A stretch of 64,000 bases of DNA from an uncultured Sphingomonadaceae bacterium (GCA_903871605.1 CAIQHF010000028.1:1-64000), one strand, 5' to 3'; counted from the stretch's first letter, positions 1-9,304 are shown. The notes: generated by a model from the letters alone, not told the origin. Program-made: numbers and translations.

Positions 1-31
1 GGCGCGTAAGAGCGCCCGGCACGGATCGGGC

Positions 32-631
32 TTAGCGGAAGCGGAAGCCGACGCCGCCCATCGCGTGCTGATCCGTGGTATGGTTGTCGTACTGCGCCTG
101 AACATATTGCGCCGACACATAGAGGCCGCCCGGCAGCGACGAGAAGCGGTCGTGCAGCGTATATTCGATGCCGCCGCCAAACTGGTAGCCGTCGGCGTGG
201 ACGCGATTGTAGTAGGAGGTCTCGCCGGCCGGCGCGTAGAACGCCTTGCGCTGAGCATCGCTCGCATAGCCGCCCTTGCCGAACACCAGCAGGTCCGGTG
301 TCACCAGATAGCCGATGCGGATATCGGCACCGAGCTGGTCGCGCTGCTGGTGGACGATCGTGCCGCCAATGTCACCCGGGGTGACGTTGGTGTTCTGGCT
401 GTGATTGGGATGCCAATAGGTGAATTCGGGGCCGACGACGATCTTGCCATATTGGCCGTCGAACCCGACCGACCCGCCATAGGCGAACTTGGAATTATGG
501 TCGCCCTCGGAGCTTGCGCGGTCATAGCCCGCATTGCCTTCGATCCGGAAGCCGCGGAATGTCGCGTCCTGAGCGGACGCCGCACCGGCCAGGGCGCTGG
601 TGGCGATGATCGCCATGATGAGTTTACGCAT
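32..631 (-). CDS. Outer-membrane beta-barrel protein (porin/opacity-like)
   Basis: A 199-residue protein with a Sec signal peptide (MRKLIMAIIATSALAGAASAQ, cleavage after ASA). The remainder alternates hydrophobic and aromatic residues as in an 8-stranded barrel and contains GYxRxxSEG-like turns, and it ends in GVGFRFR. I start at the ATG at 631, not at the longer open frame, because the signal peptide begins there and an AAGGA Shine-Dalgarno lies about 8 nt upstream. The mature protein should sit in the outer membrane. Its ligand is unknown. Many small sphingomonad barrels of this kind have no assigned function, so the family call is general. It is transcribed away from the peptidase gene on its right. 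Confidence 0.75.
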   Translation of the reverse strand: MRKLIMAIIATSALAGAASAQDATFRGFRIEGNAGYDRASSEGDHNSKFAYGGSVGFDGQYGKIVVGPEFTYWHPNHSQNTNVTPGDIGGTIVHQQRDQLGADIRIGYLVTPDLLVFGKGGYASDAQRKAFYAPAGETSYYNRVHADGYQFGGGIEYTLHDRFSSLPGGLYVSAQYVQAQYDNHTTDQHAMGGVGFRFR

Positions 632-851
632 ACGGAACATCCTTACTGGTTGGACCAGCAAAACCCCGCGGGGCGAAGCAGCGTTCCGACGCCCGTCAGA
701 GAAGTACGGACTGTGGCCGCGCTGCAACGCATCATAATCGCCGTCGGCAATGCCGGCGACGATGGCGCGGGGCACGGCCTTGCCTTGCGTCGCGAGTGGC
801 GCCAATCAATGGCCATCCGCTCAAAGCGCCATCCGCTGCCGAAGGGGCATC
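632..851. promoter_or_regulatory. Divergent intergenic region, barrel protein / M3 peptidase
   Basis: A 220-bp gap between two divergent genes that must carry both promoters. A CATAAT-like -10 is present at 733–738 on the + strand, but no good -35 sits at the matching distance. I see no other structured element. Confidence 0.3.
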
Positions 852-2981
852 ATGAAGACCATCCTCCTGCGTTCCGCCGCCCTCCTGCTCGTCTCCAACC
901 CGGCGTTCGCCGCCGTCGCGCAAAATGCGGCGCCGGTTGGCCCGTTTGCGACCGCCAGCACGCTGCCTTTCCAGGCGCCGCGCTTCGACATCATCAAGGA
1001 CAGCGACTATCAGCCCGGCTTCGAGCAGGCGATGACGATCCACATGGCCGAGGTGCGCAAGATCGCCGACAATCCGGCGGCGCCGACGTTCGACAACACG
1101 ATCGTGCCGCTCGAAACCTCGGGACGGATGCTCGATCGTGTCTCGCAGACCTTCTTCGGTGTCGTCCAGGCCAACACCAACGACACGCTGGACAAGGTGC
1201 AGGCGGTCGAAGCCCCCAGGCTCTCGCAGCATTCGGATGCGATCTTTCTCGATGCCAGGCTCTATGCGCGCGTCGAGGCGATCTATGCGCACCGCGCCGC
1301 GCTCAAGCTCACCCCCGAGCAGGCGATGCTGCTCGACGTCTATCACCAGCAGTTCGTCCACGCCGGCGCCGCTCTGTCGGACGCCGACAAGGAAAAGCTC
1401 AAGGCGCTCAACACGCAGCTCTCGACACTCGAGACCGCGTTCCAGCAGAAGCTGCTCGCCGCCGCCAAGGCCGGCGCGCTGATCGTCGACGACAAGGCCA
1501 AGCTTGCCGGGCTCGACGCGTCCGCGATCGGCGCCGCCGAGACCGCCGCCAAGGACCGCAAGCTCGACGGCAAGCTGGTGCTGCCGCTGCAGAACACGAC
1601 GCAGCAGCCCGCGCTCGCATCGCTGACCGACCGGGCGACGCGAGAGGCGCTGTTCACCAGCAGCTGGACGCGTGCGGAAAAGGGTGACGCCAACGACACG
1701 CGCGCGACGATCGTCGAGATCGCGCAGCTGCGCGCGCAGAAAGCGGCTTTGCTCGGCTATCCCAATTGGGCGGCCTATGTGCTCTCCGACCAGATGGCCA
1801 AGACGCCCGAGGCCGCGCTCGCCTTCATGCAGAAGCTCGTGCCTGCCACCGCCGCAGAACAGAGGCGCGAGGCCGCCGAGATCCAGTCGGAGATCGCCAA
1901 GGACGGGCAGAGCTTCACGCTCAAGCCGTGGGACTGGGCACTCTATTCCGAGCAGCTCCGCAAGGCGAAATATGATCTCGATCAGGCGCAGGTGAAGCCT
2001 TATTTCGAGCTGCATACCGTGCTCGAACAGGGCGTGTTCTATGCCGCCAACCAGCTCTACGGCATCACCTTCAAGCGCCGCACCGACATCCCCGTCTATC
2101 AGCCCGACATCATGGTCTATACCGTCTATGACAAGGACGGCTCCGAGCTCGGCCTGATGTATTTCGATTACTTCAAGCGCGACAACAAGTCGGGCGGCGC
2201 GTGGATGTCCAATTTCGTCGGCCAGTCAAAGCTGCTCGGCACCAAGCCGGTGGTCTACAACGTCGCCAATTTCTCCAAGCCCGCCGCGGGCCAGCCCGCG
2301 CTGATCAGCTCGGACGACGTCACCACCATGTTCCACGAGTTCGGCCACGCGTTGCACGGGCTGTTCGCGGACCAGGTGTATCCGACGCTGTCGGGCACCG
2401 CGACCGCGCGCGACTGGGTCGAGTTCCCGTCGCAGTTCAACGAGCATTGGGCACTCGATCCCAAGGTGTTCGCGCATTACGCCCGCAACTATCAGACCGG
2501 CGCAGCCATGCCGCAGCCGCTGGTCGAGAAGATCAAGAAGGCGGCGATGTTCGATCAGGGCTATGCGCTGGGCGAGGTGATCGAAGCGGCCACGCTCGAC
2601 ATGGACTGGCATGCGCTGCCCGCCTCGGCGCCCAGGCAGGATGTCGACAAGTTCGAGGCGACGGCGCTCGGCCGGATGGGGCTCGACATCGCCGACGTCC
2701 CGCCACGCTACCGCTCGAGCTATTTCCTCCACATTTGGGCGAACGGCTATTCGGCGGGCTATTATGCCTATCTGTGGACGCAGATGCTCGAGCATGATTC
2801 CTATCACTGGTTCATGGATCATGGCGGGCTGACCCGCGCCAACGGCCAGCGCTTCCGCGACCTCATCCTGTCGCGCGGCCACACGCTCGATTACGGGCCG
2901 ATGTTCAGGGCGTTCTACGGCAAGGACCCCGATATCGGCCCGATGCTGCAGGAGCACGGGCTCGAGCCCGGCGCCAAATAG
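852..2981 (+). CDS. dcp: M3 family metallopeptidase (Dcp-like peptidyl-dipeptidase)
   Basis: A 709-residue zinc peptidase of the M3 (thimet oligopeptidase/Dcp) family. The zinc site HEFGH lies at about residues 495–499 in the context MFHEFGHALHG, with a downstream Glu-containing DWVEFPSQF segment supplying the third ligand. The length fits Dcp (about 680–720). The start at 852 is chosen because it gives a signal peptide (MKTILLRSAALLLVSNPAFA) and has AAGGGG just upstream; the longer open frame has no such features. Dcp enzymes remove C-terminal dipeptides from oligopeptides. With the signal peptide this copy should act in the periplasm. It stands alone, with a 208-bp gap before the next gene. 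Confidence 0.9.
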   Translation: MKTILLRSAALLLVSNPAFAAVAQNAAPVGPFATASTLPFQAPRFDIIKDSDYQPGFEQAMTIHMAEVRKIADNPAAPTFDNTIVPLETSGRMLDRVSQTFFGVVQANTNDTLDKVQAVEAPRLSQHSDAIFLDARLYARVEAIYAHRAALKLTPEQAMLLDVYHQQFVHAGAALSDADKEKLKALNTQLSTLETAFQQKLLAAAKAGALIVDDKAKLAGLDASAIGAAETAAKDRKLDGKLVLPLQNTTQQPALASLTDRATREALFTSSWTRAEKGDANDTRATIVEIAQLRAQKAALLGYPNWAAYVLSDQMAKTPEAALAFMQKLVPATAAEQRREAAEIQSEIAKDGQSFTLKPWDWALYSEQLRKAKYDLDQAQVKPYFELHTVLEQGVFYAANQLYGITFKRRTDIPVYQPDIMVYTVYDKDGSELGLMYFDYFKRDNKSGGAWMSNFVGQSKLLGTKPVVYNVANFSKPAAGQPALISSDDVTTMFHEFGHALHGLFADQVYPTLSGTATARDWVEFPSQFNEHWALDPKVFAHYARNYQTGAAMPQPLVEKIKKAAMFDQGYALGEVIEAATLDMDWHALPASAPRQDVDKFEATALGRMGLDIADVPPRYRSSYFLHIWANGYSAGYYAYLWTQMLEHDSYHWFMDHGGLTRANGQRFRDLILSRGHTLDYGPMFRAFYGKDPDIGPMLQEHGLEPGAK

Positions 2982-3189
2982 GCGCATCGAAACCGACTTG
3001 CGAGGGAGGCGTGCCGCGGTCCACCAACCGCCGGGACGTCGCGACGTCGGGGCAGCGGCGCGCCGACGTCGCGTCGCCCCCCGATGTCGAACGCCCTTGC
3101 GCGAATACCGTCGAACAGACCGTTGCGCACACCGCCTCGCCGGGTGCAAGGATGCCGCATACCGAGCATTCGATTCGAGGAGAGGCAGC
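2982..3189. promoter_or_regulatory. Leader with GACGTC palindrome before acyl-CoA dehydrogenase operon
   Basis: A 208-bp gap containing a perfect 14-bp palindrome, GACGTCGCGACGTC, at 3035–3048. A second GACGTCGCG copy follows at about 3065. Repeated dyads of this kind are typical of TetR/GntR-type operators, and acyl-CoA dehydrogenase operons are often controlled by TetR-type regulators. No regulator gene is adjacent, so the link is inference. A clear GAGGAG ribosome site precedes the GTG start at 3190. Confidence 0.35.
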
Positions 3190-4386
3190 GTGGATCTCAA
3201 CTTCACCCCCGCGGAGGAGGCGTTCCGTGCGGAGGTGCGCGTCTTCCTCGCCGAAAAGCTGCCGCCGCGGCTCGCCGAGAAGGTGCGTACCGGAAAGCGG
3301 CTGACCAAGGCGGACATGGTCGACTGGCACGCGATCCTCAATGCGCGCGGCTGGCTCGCCAATCATTGGCCGGTCGAATGGGGCGGGCCGGGGTGGAGCG
3401 TCGTCCAGCGCTATATCTTCGACGTCGAGACCGCACTCGCGCACGCGCCGCGGATCATTCCCTTCGGCGTCTCGATGCTGGGTCCCGTGCTGATGGAATA
3501 TGGCTCGGAGGCGCAGAAGCAGCATTGGCTGCCGCGCATCCTCGACGGCTCGGACTGGTGGTGCCAGGGCTATTCAGAACCCGGCGCCGGCTCCGACCTC
3601 GCGGGGCTCAAATGCGCCGCGGTGCGTGACGGCGACGACTATGTCGTCAACGGCCAGAAGACCTGGACGACGCTCGGCCAATATGCCGACATGATCTTCT
3701 GCCTGGTGCGCACCGATCCGAAGGCCAAGAAGCAGGAGGGGATTTCCTTCCTGCTGATCGACCTGAAGTCGCCGGGCGTCGAGGTCCGCCCGATCATCCT
3801 GCTCGACGGCGAGCATGAGGTGAATGAGGTGTTCTTCACCGACGTCCGCGTGCCCGCCGCCAACCTCGTCGGCGAGGAGAATAAGGGCTGGACCTACGCC
3901 AAATATCTGCTGACCTACGAGCGCACCAACATCGCCGGGGTCGGCGGATCGATGGCGGCGTTCGACTGGCTCAAGCATATTGCCGGCGCGCAGAAGAAGG
4001 CCGGAAGGCCGCTGTCGGCCGATCCCTATTTCGCCGCAAGGCTGGCCAAGCTCGAGATCGACCTGGAGAATATGAAGACCACCAATTTGCGCGTGCTGGC
4101 GTCGGTCGCGCACGGCGGTGCCCCGGGTGCGGAAAGCTCGATGCTCAAGATCCGCGGTACCGAGATCCGCCAGGAGATCACCGCGCTGACCAGGCGGGCG
4201 CTCGGACCCTATGCGCTGCCATTCGTCAGCGAGGCGCTCGACGACGGTTATAATGGCGAGCCGATCGGCCCGGATTATGCCGCACCGGTCGCGGCCGAAT
4301 ATTTCAACAACCGCAAGCTTTCGATCTTCGGCGGCTCAAACGAGATCCAGCGCGAGATCATCACCAAAGCGATCCTGAGGCTCTGA
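3190..4386 (+). CDS. Acyl-CoA dehydrogenase, catalytic-type subunit
   Basis: A 398-residue FAD-dependent acyl-CoA dehydrogenase starting at GTG 3190 behind a strong GAGGAG site. The N-terminal helical domain, the middle FAD-contacting segment (WWCQGYSEPGAGSDLAGL) and the C-terminal FGGSNEIQREI segment are all clear. The MCAD-type catalytic Glu is absent (FGGSN instead of YEGT), but LLTYERTNIAG places a Glu at about residue 244. That is the alternative base position used by isovaleryl-CoA and long-chain dehydrogenases. The next gene begins 4 bp downstream and encodes a second, smaller dehydrogenase. The pair resembles heteromeric dehydrogenases of sterol or branched-acid degradation. The substrate cannot be read from sequence. 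Confidence 0.88.
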   Translation: MDLNFTPAEEAFRAEVRVFLAEKLPPRLAEKVRTGKRLTKADMVDWHAILNARGWLANHWPVEWGGPGWSVVQRYIFDVETALAHAPRIIPFGVSMLGPVLMEYGSEAQKQHWLPRILDGSDWWCQGYSEPGAGSDLAGLKCAAVRDGDDYVVNGQKTWTTLGQYADMIFCLVRTDPKAKKQEGISFLLIDLKSPGVEVRPIILLDGEHEVNEVFFTDVRVPAANLVGEENKGWTYAKYLLTYERTNIAGVGGSMAAFDWLKHIAGAQKKAGRPLSADPYFAARLAKLEIDLENMKTTNLRVLASVAHGGAPGAESSMLKIRGTEIRQEITALTRRALGPYALPFVSEALDDGYNGEPIGPDYAAPVAAEYFNNRKLSIFGGSNEIQREIITKAILRL

Positions 4387-4390
4387 TCCC

Positions 4391-5521
4391 ATGGACTTCA
4401 CGCACAGCGACGATCGCCAGATGCTCGCCGACACGCTCGGCCGCTATCTCGCCCAAAAATATGATTTCGAGACCTACAAGCGCATCGCCGCCTCGGACGT
4501 AGGCTTTTCGCGCGAGACGTGGGCGGCGTTGGCCGAACTCGGCATCGTCGGCGCGCTGTTCGACGAGGCGGCGGGCGGCTTTGGCGGCACCGGATTCGAC
4601 ATCGCCGTCGTGTTCGAGGCGCTCGGCCGCGCGCTTGTCGTCGAGCCTTTCCTGGGTACGCTGATGGCGGGTCGGCTGATCGGCGACCGGACCGCACTGA
4701 TCGAACGGGTGATTGCCGGGACATCGATCCTCGCCTTCGCGCATTACGAGCCGCAGAGCCGATACGATCTGACCGAATTGGCGACGACCGCGGTCCGCAC
4801 GGACGATGGCTGGGTGCTCAACGGCAGCAAGGCGGTGGTGCCGCAGCTCGAGGCGGCGGATCAAATCCTCGTTTCTGCCTGCACCGACGGGGGGCTCGGC
4901 AAGCAGGCCGGCCTGTCGCTGTTCCTGGTGCCTGCGGACGCCGCCGGGGTGGTGGTGCGCGGCTATCCGCTGATCGACGGCGGGCGCGGCGGCGAGTTGC
5001 TGCTCGATGGCGTCACGCTCGATCCGGACGCGCTGGTCGGTGTCGAGAGCGACGCCTATGAGGCGATCGAGGCGACCATCGCCGCGGGCATCGTCGCGCT
5101 GTGCGCCGAGGCGGTCGGCGTGATGGAGGTGCTGCGCGACGCCACGCTCGACTATCTGCGCACGCGCACGCAGTTTGGCGTGCCGATAGGCAAATTCCAG
5201 GCGCTGCAGCACCGCATGGCAACGGTCGCGCTCGAGATCGAGCAGGCGCGCTCGGCGGTGATCAACGCGGCGGCGGCGCTGGCCGGCGATCGCTGGCATC
5301 GCGAGCGCGCGGTCTCGGCGGCCAAGTTCACGATCGGCCGCGTCGGCACGTTGACCGCCGAGGAGGCGATCCAGATGCACGGCGGAATCGGCATGACGTG
5401 GGAGCTGCCGTTGTCGCATTATGCCAAACGGCTGACGATGATCGATCATCAGCTCGGCGACGAGGATCATCATCTCGAACGCTATGTGCTACTCGGAGCC
5501 GAATCGCAGGCTGCGGCCTGA
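4391..5521 (+). CDS. Acyl-CoA dehydrogenase, partner subunit
   Basis: A 376-residue acyl-CoA dehydrogenase family protein. Family features are the RTQFGVPIGKFQALQHRMA helix and IQMHGGIGMTWE near the C-terminus. I see no Glu at the MCAD position, nor at the isovaleryl position (EATIAAGIVALCAEA has no LER/YER motif). It may therefore be a non-catalytic partner that completes the FAD site of the upstream subunit, as in actinobacterial FadE heterotetramers. That reading is inference. It is tightly coupled to the gene before it and to the formaldehyde genes after it, 24 bp away. Confidence 0.85.
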   Translation: MDFTHSDDRQMLADTLGRYLAQKYDFETYKRIAASDVGFSRETWAALAELGIVGALFDEAAGGFGGTGFDIAVVFEALGRALVVEPFLGTLMAGRLIGDRTALIERVIAGTSILAFAHYEPQSRYDLTELATTAVRTDDGWVLNGSKAVVPQLEAADQILVSACTDGGLGKQAGLSLFLVPADAAGVVVRGYPLIDGGRGGELLLDGVTLDPDALVGVESDAYEAIEATIAAGIVALCAEAVGVMEVLRDATLDYLRTRTQFGVPIGKFQALQHRMATVALEIEQARSAVINAAAALAGDRWHRERAVSAAKFTIGRVGTLTAEEAIQMHGGIGMTWELPLSHYAKRLTMIDHQLGDEDHHLERYVLLGAESQAAA

Positions 5522-5545
5522 TCCAACCGCCCGGAGACCTCCCGC

Positions 5546-6655
5546 ATGAAGACCCGTGCCGCCGTCGCATTCGAGGCCAAGCGGCCGCTCGAAATCGTCG
5601 AGCTCGACCTCGAGGGCCCCAAGGCCGGCGAGGTGCTGGTCGAGATCATGGCGACGGGCATCTGCCACACCGACGCCTATACGCTCGACGGGCTCGACAG
5701 CGAGGGGCTGTTCCCGAGCGTACTCGGGCATGAAGGCGCCGGGATCGTGCGCGAGGTGGGGGCGGGCGTGACGAGCGTGAAGCCCGGCGATCACGTCATC
5801 CCGCTCTACACGCCCGAATGCCGCCAATGTAAGTCGTGCCTTTCCGGCAAGACCAACCTCTGCACCGCGATCCGCGCGACTCAGGGCAAGGGGCTGATGC
5901 CCGACGGGACGACGCGCTTCAGCTACAACGGCCAGCCGATCTTCCACTATATGGGCTGCTCGACCTTCTCGAACTTCACCGTGCTGCCCGAGATTGCGGT
6001 CGCCAAGATCCGGGACGACGCGCCGTTCAAGACGAGCTGCTATGTCGGTTGCGGGGTCACGACCGGAGTCGGCGCGGTCGTCAACACCGCCAAGGTGCAG
6101 GTCGGCGACAATGTGATCGTCTTCGGTCTCGGCGGGATCGGCCTGAACGTGCTGCAGGGCGCGCGGATGGCGGGCGCCGGCATGATCGTCGGCGTCGACA
6201 TCAACCCCGCGCGTGAGGAATGGGGCCGGAAATTCGGGATGACGCACTTCGTCAACCCGAAGGACGTCGAGGGCGACATCGTCGCGCATCTCGTCGCGCT
6301 GACCGACGGCGGCGCCGACTATACGTTCGACTGCACGGGCAACACGACGGTGATGCGCCAGGCGCTCGAGGCCTGCCATCGCGGCTGGGGCACTTCGATC
6401 ATCATCGGTGTGGCGGAGGCGGGCAAGGAGATCTCCACGCGACCGTTCCAGCTCGTCACAGGGCGCAACTGGCGCGGCACCGCCTTCGGCGGCGCCAAGG
6501 GCCGCACCGATGTCCCGAAGATCGTAGACTGGTACATGAACGGCAAGATCGAGATCGATCCGATGATCACGCACGTGCTGACGCTCGACGAGATCAACAA
6601 GGGCTTCGATCTGATGCACGCCGGCGAGAGCATCCGTAGCGTGGTGGTGTTCTAG
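5546..6655 (+). CDS. frmA: S-(hydroxymethyl)glutathione dehydrogenase / class III alcohol dehydrogenase
   Basis: A 369-residue zinc alcohol dehydrogenase of class III. The catalytic zinc motif [10 protein letters not shown] and GHEGAGIV are present. The structural zinc cluster [17 protein letters not shown] carries four Cys, and the [13 protein letters not shown] loop binds NAD. The signature [17 protein letters not shown] is typical of the glutathione-dependent formaldehyde enzyme. It oxidises S-hydroxymethylglutathione to S-formylglutathione in the cytosol. The hydrolase for that product lies two genes downstream, so the pathway assignment is strong. The first base after its stop begins a half-copy of a dyad repeat. 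Confidence 0.96.
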   Translation: MKTRAAVAFEAKRPLEIVELDLEGPKAGEVLVEIMATGICHTDAYTLDGLDSEGLFPSVLGHEGAGIVREVGAGVTSVKPGDHVIPLYTPECRQCKSCLSGKTNLCTAIRATQGKGLMPDGTTRFSYNGQPIFHYMGCSTFSNFTVLPEIAVAKIRDDAPFKTSCYVGCGVTTGVGAVVNTAKVQVGDNVIVFGLGGIGLNVLQGARMAGAGMIVGVDINPAREEWGRKFGMTHFVNPKDVEGDIVAHLVALTDGGADYTFDCTGNTTVMRQALEACHRGWGTSIIIGVAEAGKEISTRPFQLVTGRNWRGTAFGGAKGRTDVPKIVDWYMNGKIEIDPMITHVLTLDEINKGFDLMHAGESIRSVVVF

Positions 6656-6658
6656 TAA

Positions 6659-6683
6659 GCCGTGCTCCTGCCTACGCAGGGCA
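6659..6683. repeat. Solo half of class C dyad repeat
   Basis: The segment with GTGCTCCTGCCTACGCAGG between frmA and the VOC gene matches one arm of the repeat at 60134–60225. It can form a small hairpin on its own. Confidence 0.5.
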
Positions 6684-6724
6684 CAAAGCGCGATGAAACC
6701 AGTCACACCAGGGAGAGAAGAGCC

Positions 6725-7105
6725 ATGTTCAGTCACATGATGGTCGGATCGAACGATCTCGATCGATCGAAGACATTCTATGATGCGCTGTTCGCCGCGA
6801 TCGGCGGCAAGCCGGGCGTCGTCGATCCCAAGGGCCGGCTGGTCTACGCCAACAAGGGCGCGACCTTCATGGTCACCAAGCCGATCGACGGCGCCCCCGC
6901 GACCGCGGGTAACGGCTGCACGATCGGCTTCGCGGTCGACGGTCCCGAGCAGGCGAAGGCGTGGCACGAGGCCGGCGTCACGCACGGTGGCACCGCGGTC
7001 GAGGATCCGCCCGGTGAGCGCGAAGGCGGCGCAGTGACGCTCTATCTTGCCTATCTGCGCGATCCCGACGGCAACAAGCTCTGCGCGCTGCACCGCGTTT
7101 CGTGA
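6725..7105 (+). CDS. VOC (glyoxalase/bleomycin-resistance) superfamily protein
   Basis: A 126-residue single-module VOC protein: MFSHMMVGSNDLDRSKTFYD at the N-terminus and YLRDPDGNKLCALHR at the C-terminus. The usual metal Glu after DPDGN appears to be replaced by Cys-Ala, so metal binding may differ from glyoxalase I. I start at 6725 behind a GAGAGAAGAG purine run. Its position between frmA and the S-formylglutathione hydrolase, with a 4-bp GTGA overlap to the latter, implies co-translation and a role linked to glutathione-aldehyde chemistry. No specific reaction is known to me. Confidence 0.82.
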   Translation: MFSHMMVGSNDLDRSKTFYDALFAAIGGKPGVVDPKGRLVYANKGATFMVTKPIDGAPATAGNGCTIGFAVDGPEQAKAWHEAGVTHGGTAVEDPPGEREGGAVTLYLAYLRDPDGNKLCALHRVS

Positions 7106-7956
7106 GCGATCTCGAGCAGCTGTCCGCCAACCGGTCGTTCGGCGGCACGCAGGGCGTCTACCGCCACGCGTCCGCCGAAACCGGCACCGACATGACTTTC
7201 TCGGTCTACGTGCCGCCGCACGAGCCGGGCGCCAAGCTGCCCGTGGTCTGGTATCTGTCGGGGCTGACCTGCACGCACGCCAACGTCACCGACAAGGGCG
7301 AATATCGTGCCGCCTGCGCCGAGCTCGGGCTGATCTTCGTCGCCCCCGACACCAGTCCGCGTGGCGAAAGCGTGCCCGACGACGCCGCGGGCGCCTATGA
7401 TTTCGGGCTCGGCGCGGGCTTCTACGTCGATGCGACCGAACCGCCCTATGCGACCCACTATCGGATGTGGTCCTACGTCACCGAGGAACTGCCCGCGCTG
7501 ATCGGCGCGCACTTTCCCGCCGACATGGATCGCCAGTCGATCATGGGCCATTCGATGGGTGGCCACGGTGCGCTGACGATCGGACTGACCCATCCCGATC
7601 GTTACAAGGCCGTCTCCGCCTTCGCGCCGATCGTCGCGCCCAGCCAGGTGCCGTGGGGCGAAAAGGCGCTCGGCGGTTATCTCAGCACGGACCGGACGGT
7701 CTGGCGCCAGCATGACGCGGTCGCGCTGATCGAGGACGGTGCGCGCCTGCCCGCGCTGCTCGTCGACCAGGGCGACGCGGACAATTTTCTCGCCGAACAG
7801 CTGAGACCCGCATTGCTCGAAGCCGCCTGTGCCAAGGCCGGAATCCCGCTGACGCTACGGCATCGGGAGGGTTATGATCACAGCTATTATTTCATCGCGA
7901 CCTTCATGGCCGATCAGCTGCGCTGGCACGCACAAAGGCTCGTTCGGTTCCCATAG
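7102..7956 (+). CDS. fghA: S-formylglutathione hydrolase
   Basis: A 284-residue alpha/beta hydrolase of the esterase D family. The nucleophile elbow GHSMGGHGAL places Ser near residue 151, WYLSGLTCTHANVTDKG is the family's conserved N-terminal block, and DQGDADNFL plus HREGYDHSYYFI supply Asp and His. It hydrolyses S-formylglutathione to formate and glutathione, completing formaldehyde detoxification started by frmA. The start is GTG, overlapping the preceding stop by 4 bp. The length matches the family. It is the last gene of the five-gene operon that begins at 3190. Confidence 0.95.
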   Translation: MSDLEQLSANRSFGGTQGVYRHASAETGTDMTFSVYVPPHEPGAKLPVVWYLSGLTCTHANVTDKGEYRAACAELGLIFVAPDTSPRGESVPDDAAGAYDFGLGAGFYVDATEPPYATHYRMWSYVTEELPALIGAHFPADMDRQSIMGHSMGGHGALTIGLTHPDRYKAVSAFAPIVAPSQVPWGEKALGGYLSTDRTVWRQHDAVALIEDGARLPALLVDQGDADNFLAEQLRPALLEAACAKAGIPLTLRHREGYDHSYYFIATFMADQLRWHAQRLVRFP

Positions 7957-8069
7957 CGCACGTGGAATTTCGGGCTGGCGTTCGCAGGTGCGAGACGACA
8001 TGAGAGCGCGTTATTGATGGCGTTGGTATGGCCGGCGTCGTTGCGTTGGGGACGGAGGCGACACCGGCG

Positions 8070-9302
8070 ATGACCATCGATCGCGATCAGGACGGCGATG
8101 CGCAGGCGGGTGGCGCCGACGAATCCTACCGCCGTGGTTTCCGCGACGGCTTCGACGATGGCCGCGCGAAGGGCGGCGAGGACGGCGAGGCGGACGACAC
8201 GGCCGACGATGACGGCAAGGGCGGCGAGGGCGGCGACGACGAGGAAGGCGACGACAAGCCGCCGCTCTACAAGCGACCGCTATTCTGGATCATCCTGATC
8301 GCCGTCGCGGCGGTGCTGATCATCGGCGGGACGCTTTTCTGGCTGCACAAGCGCCAATATCAATCGACCGACGACGCCTTCGTCGACACGCATATCGTGC
8401 GCCTGGCGGCGCAGGTCTCGGGCCAGCTGACCGCGGTCGCCGCGGCCGACAACCGCCATGTCGAGGCCGGCGCGCTGCTCGCGACGATCGAAGCCGACGC
8501 GACGCAGGCGAGCGTCGCGCAGGCCAGGGCGCAGGCGCTGCAGGCGGACGCGCAGATCCAGCAGGCGCAGGCGCAGGTGATCTCGGCCCGCGCCCAGCGC
8601 GCGCAGGCGGTCGACCAGGCGCGCGATCCGCAGGCGCAGGCGGGCAAGGCCGAGGCCGATCTCAAGCGCTATCTGGCGCTGCGCCAGCTCGATGCGGCGG
8701 CGGTCGCGGGGACGCAGATCGACCAGGCGCGCCAGCAGGCGGCGAGCGCCGAGGCGCAGGCGGCCGCAGCGCGCAAGTCGATCGCCAACGCCGACGCGCA
8801 GATCGCGGTCGCGCAGAAGCAGGTCAAGGCGGCGCAGGCGCAGAGGGCGGGCGCCGAGGCGCAGATCGCCGCCGCCGGCGTCAACTTCAAGCATCTCGAC
8901 ATCCGCGCGCCCGTCTCGGGGCAGGTCGTCAGCCGCTCGGTCAACATCGGCAGCTACGTCCAGGCGGGCTCGCAGCTGATGGCGATCGTTCCCGACGCAA
9001 TGTGGATCACCGCCAACTTCAAGGAAACGCAGATCACCTTGATGCGGATCGGCCAGCCGGTCGACATTCAGGTCGATGCCTTCCCCGCGGTCCACTTCCA
9101 TGGCCATGTCGATTCGATCCAGCACGGCGCGGGCCAGGCGTTCGCGCTGCTGCCGCCGCAGAATGCGACGGGCAATTACGTCAAGGTCGTGCAGCGCGTG
9201 CCGGTGCGGATTCTGTTCGACGCACGCGACGGCGCGCCCGATCCGCGCAAATATGCGATCGGGCCGGGCATGTCGGTGGTGCCGACCGTCAAGGTCCGCT
9301 GA
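8070..9302 (+). CDS. emrA: HlyD/EmrA-family membrane fusion protein
   Basis: About 410 residues. The N-terminal 70 residues are strongly acidic (Asp/Glu/Gly-rich, cytoplasmic) and longer than in E. coli EmrA. A single membrane helix follows at about 71–93, then the biotinyl-lipoyl domain, a long Ala/Gln-rich coiled coil at about 140–270, and the barrel region (NIGSYVQAGSQLMAIVPDAMW). I prefer ATG 8070 over 8028 because GGAGG lies 11 nt upstream. It should link the inner-membrane MFS pump to the outer-membrane factor encoded just downstream. The substrate is unknown. Confidence 0.88.
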   Translation: MTIDRDQDGDAQAGGADESYRRGFRDGFDDGRAKGGEDGEADDTADDDGKGGEGGDDEEGDDKPPLYKRPLFWIILIAVAAVLIIGGTLFWLHKRQYQSTDDAFVDTHIVRLAAQVSGQLTAVAAADNRHVEAGALLATIEADATQASVAQARAQALQADAQIQQAQAQVISARAQRAQAVDQARDPQAQAGKAEADLKRYLALRQLDAAAVAGTQIDQARQQAASAEAQAAAARKSIANADAQIAVAQKQVKAAQAQRAGAEAQIAAAGVNFKHLDIRAPVSGQVVSRSVNIGSYVQAGSQLMAIVPDAMWITANFKETQITLMRIGQPVDIQVDAFPAVHFHGHVDSIQHGAGQAFALLPPQNATGNYVKVVQRVPVRILFDARDGAPDPRKYAIGPGMSVVPTVKVR

Positions 9303-9304
9303 GC

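Noticed and set aside
65-1687. Long open frame on the + strand across the barrel gene and the start of dcp
   Set aside because: It is a shadow of the two real genes: Arg/Ala-rich composition, no domain, and the other frames carry signal peptides and family motifs.
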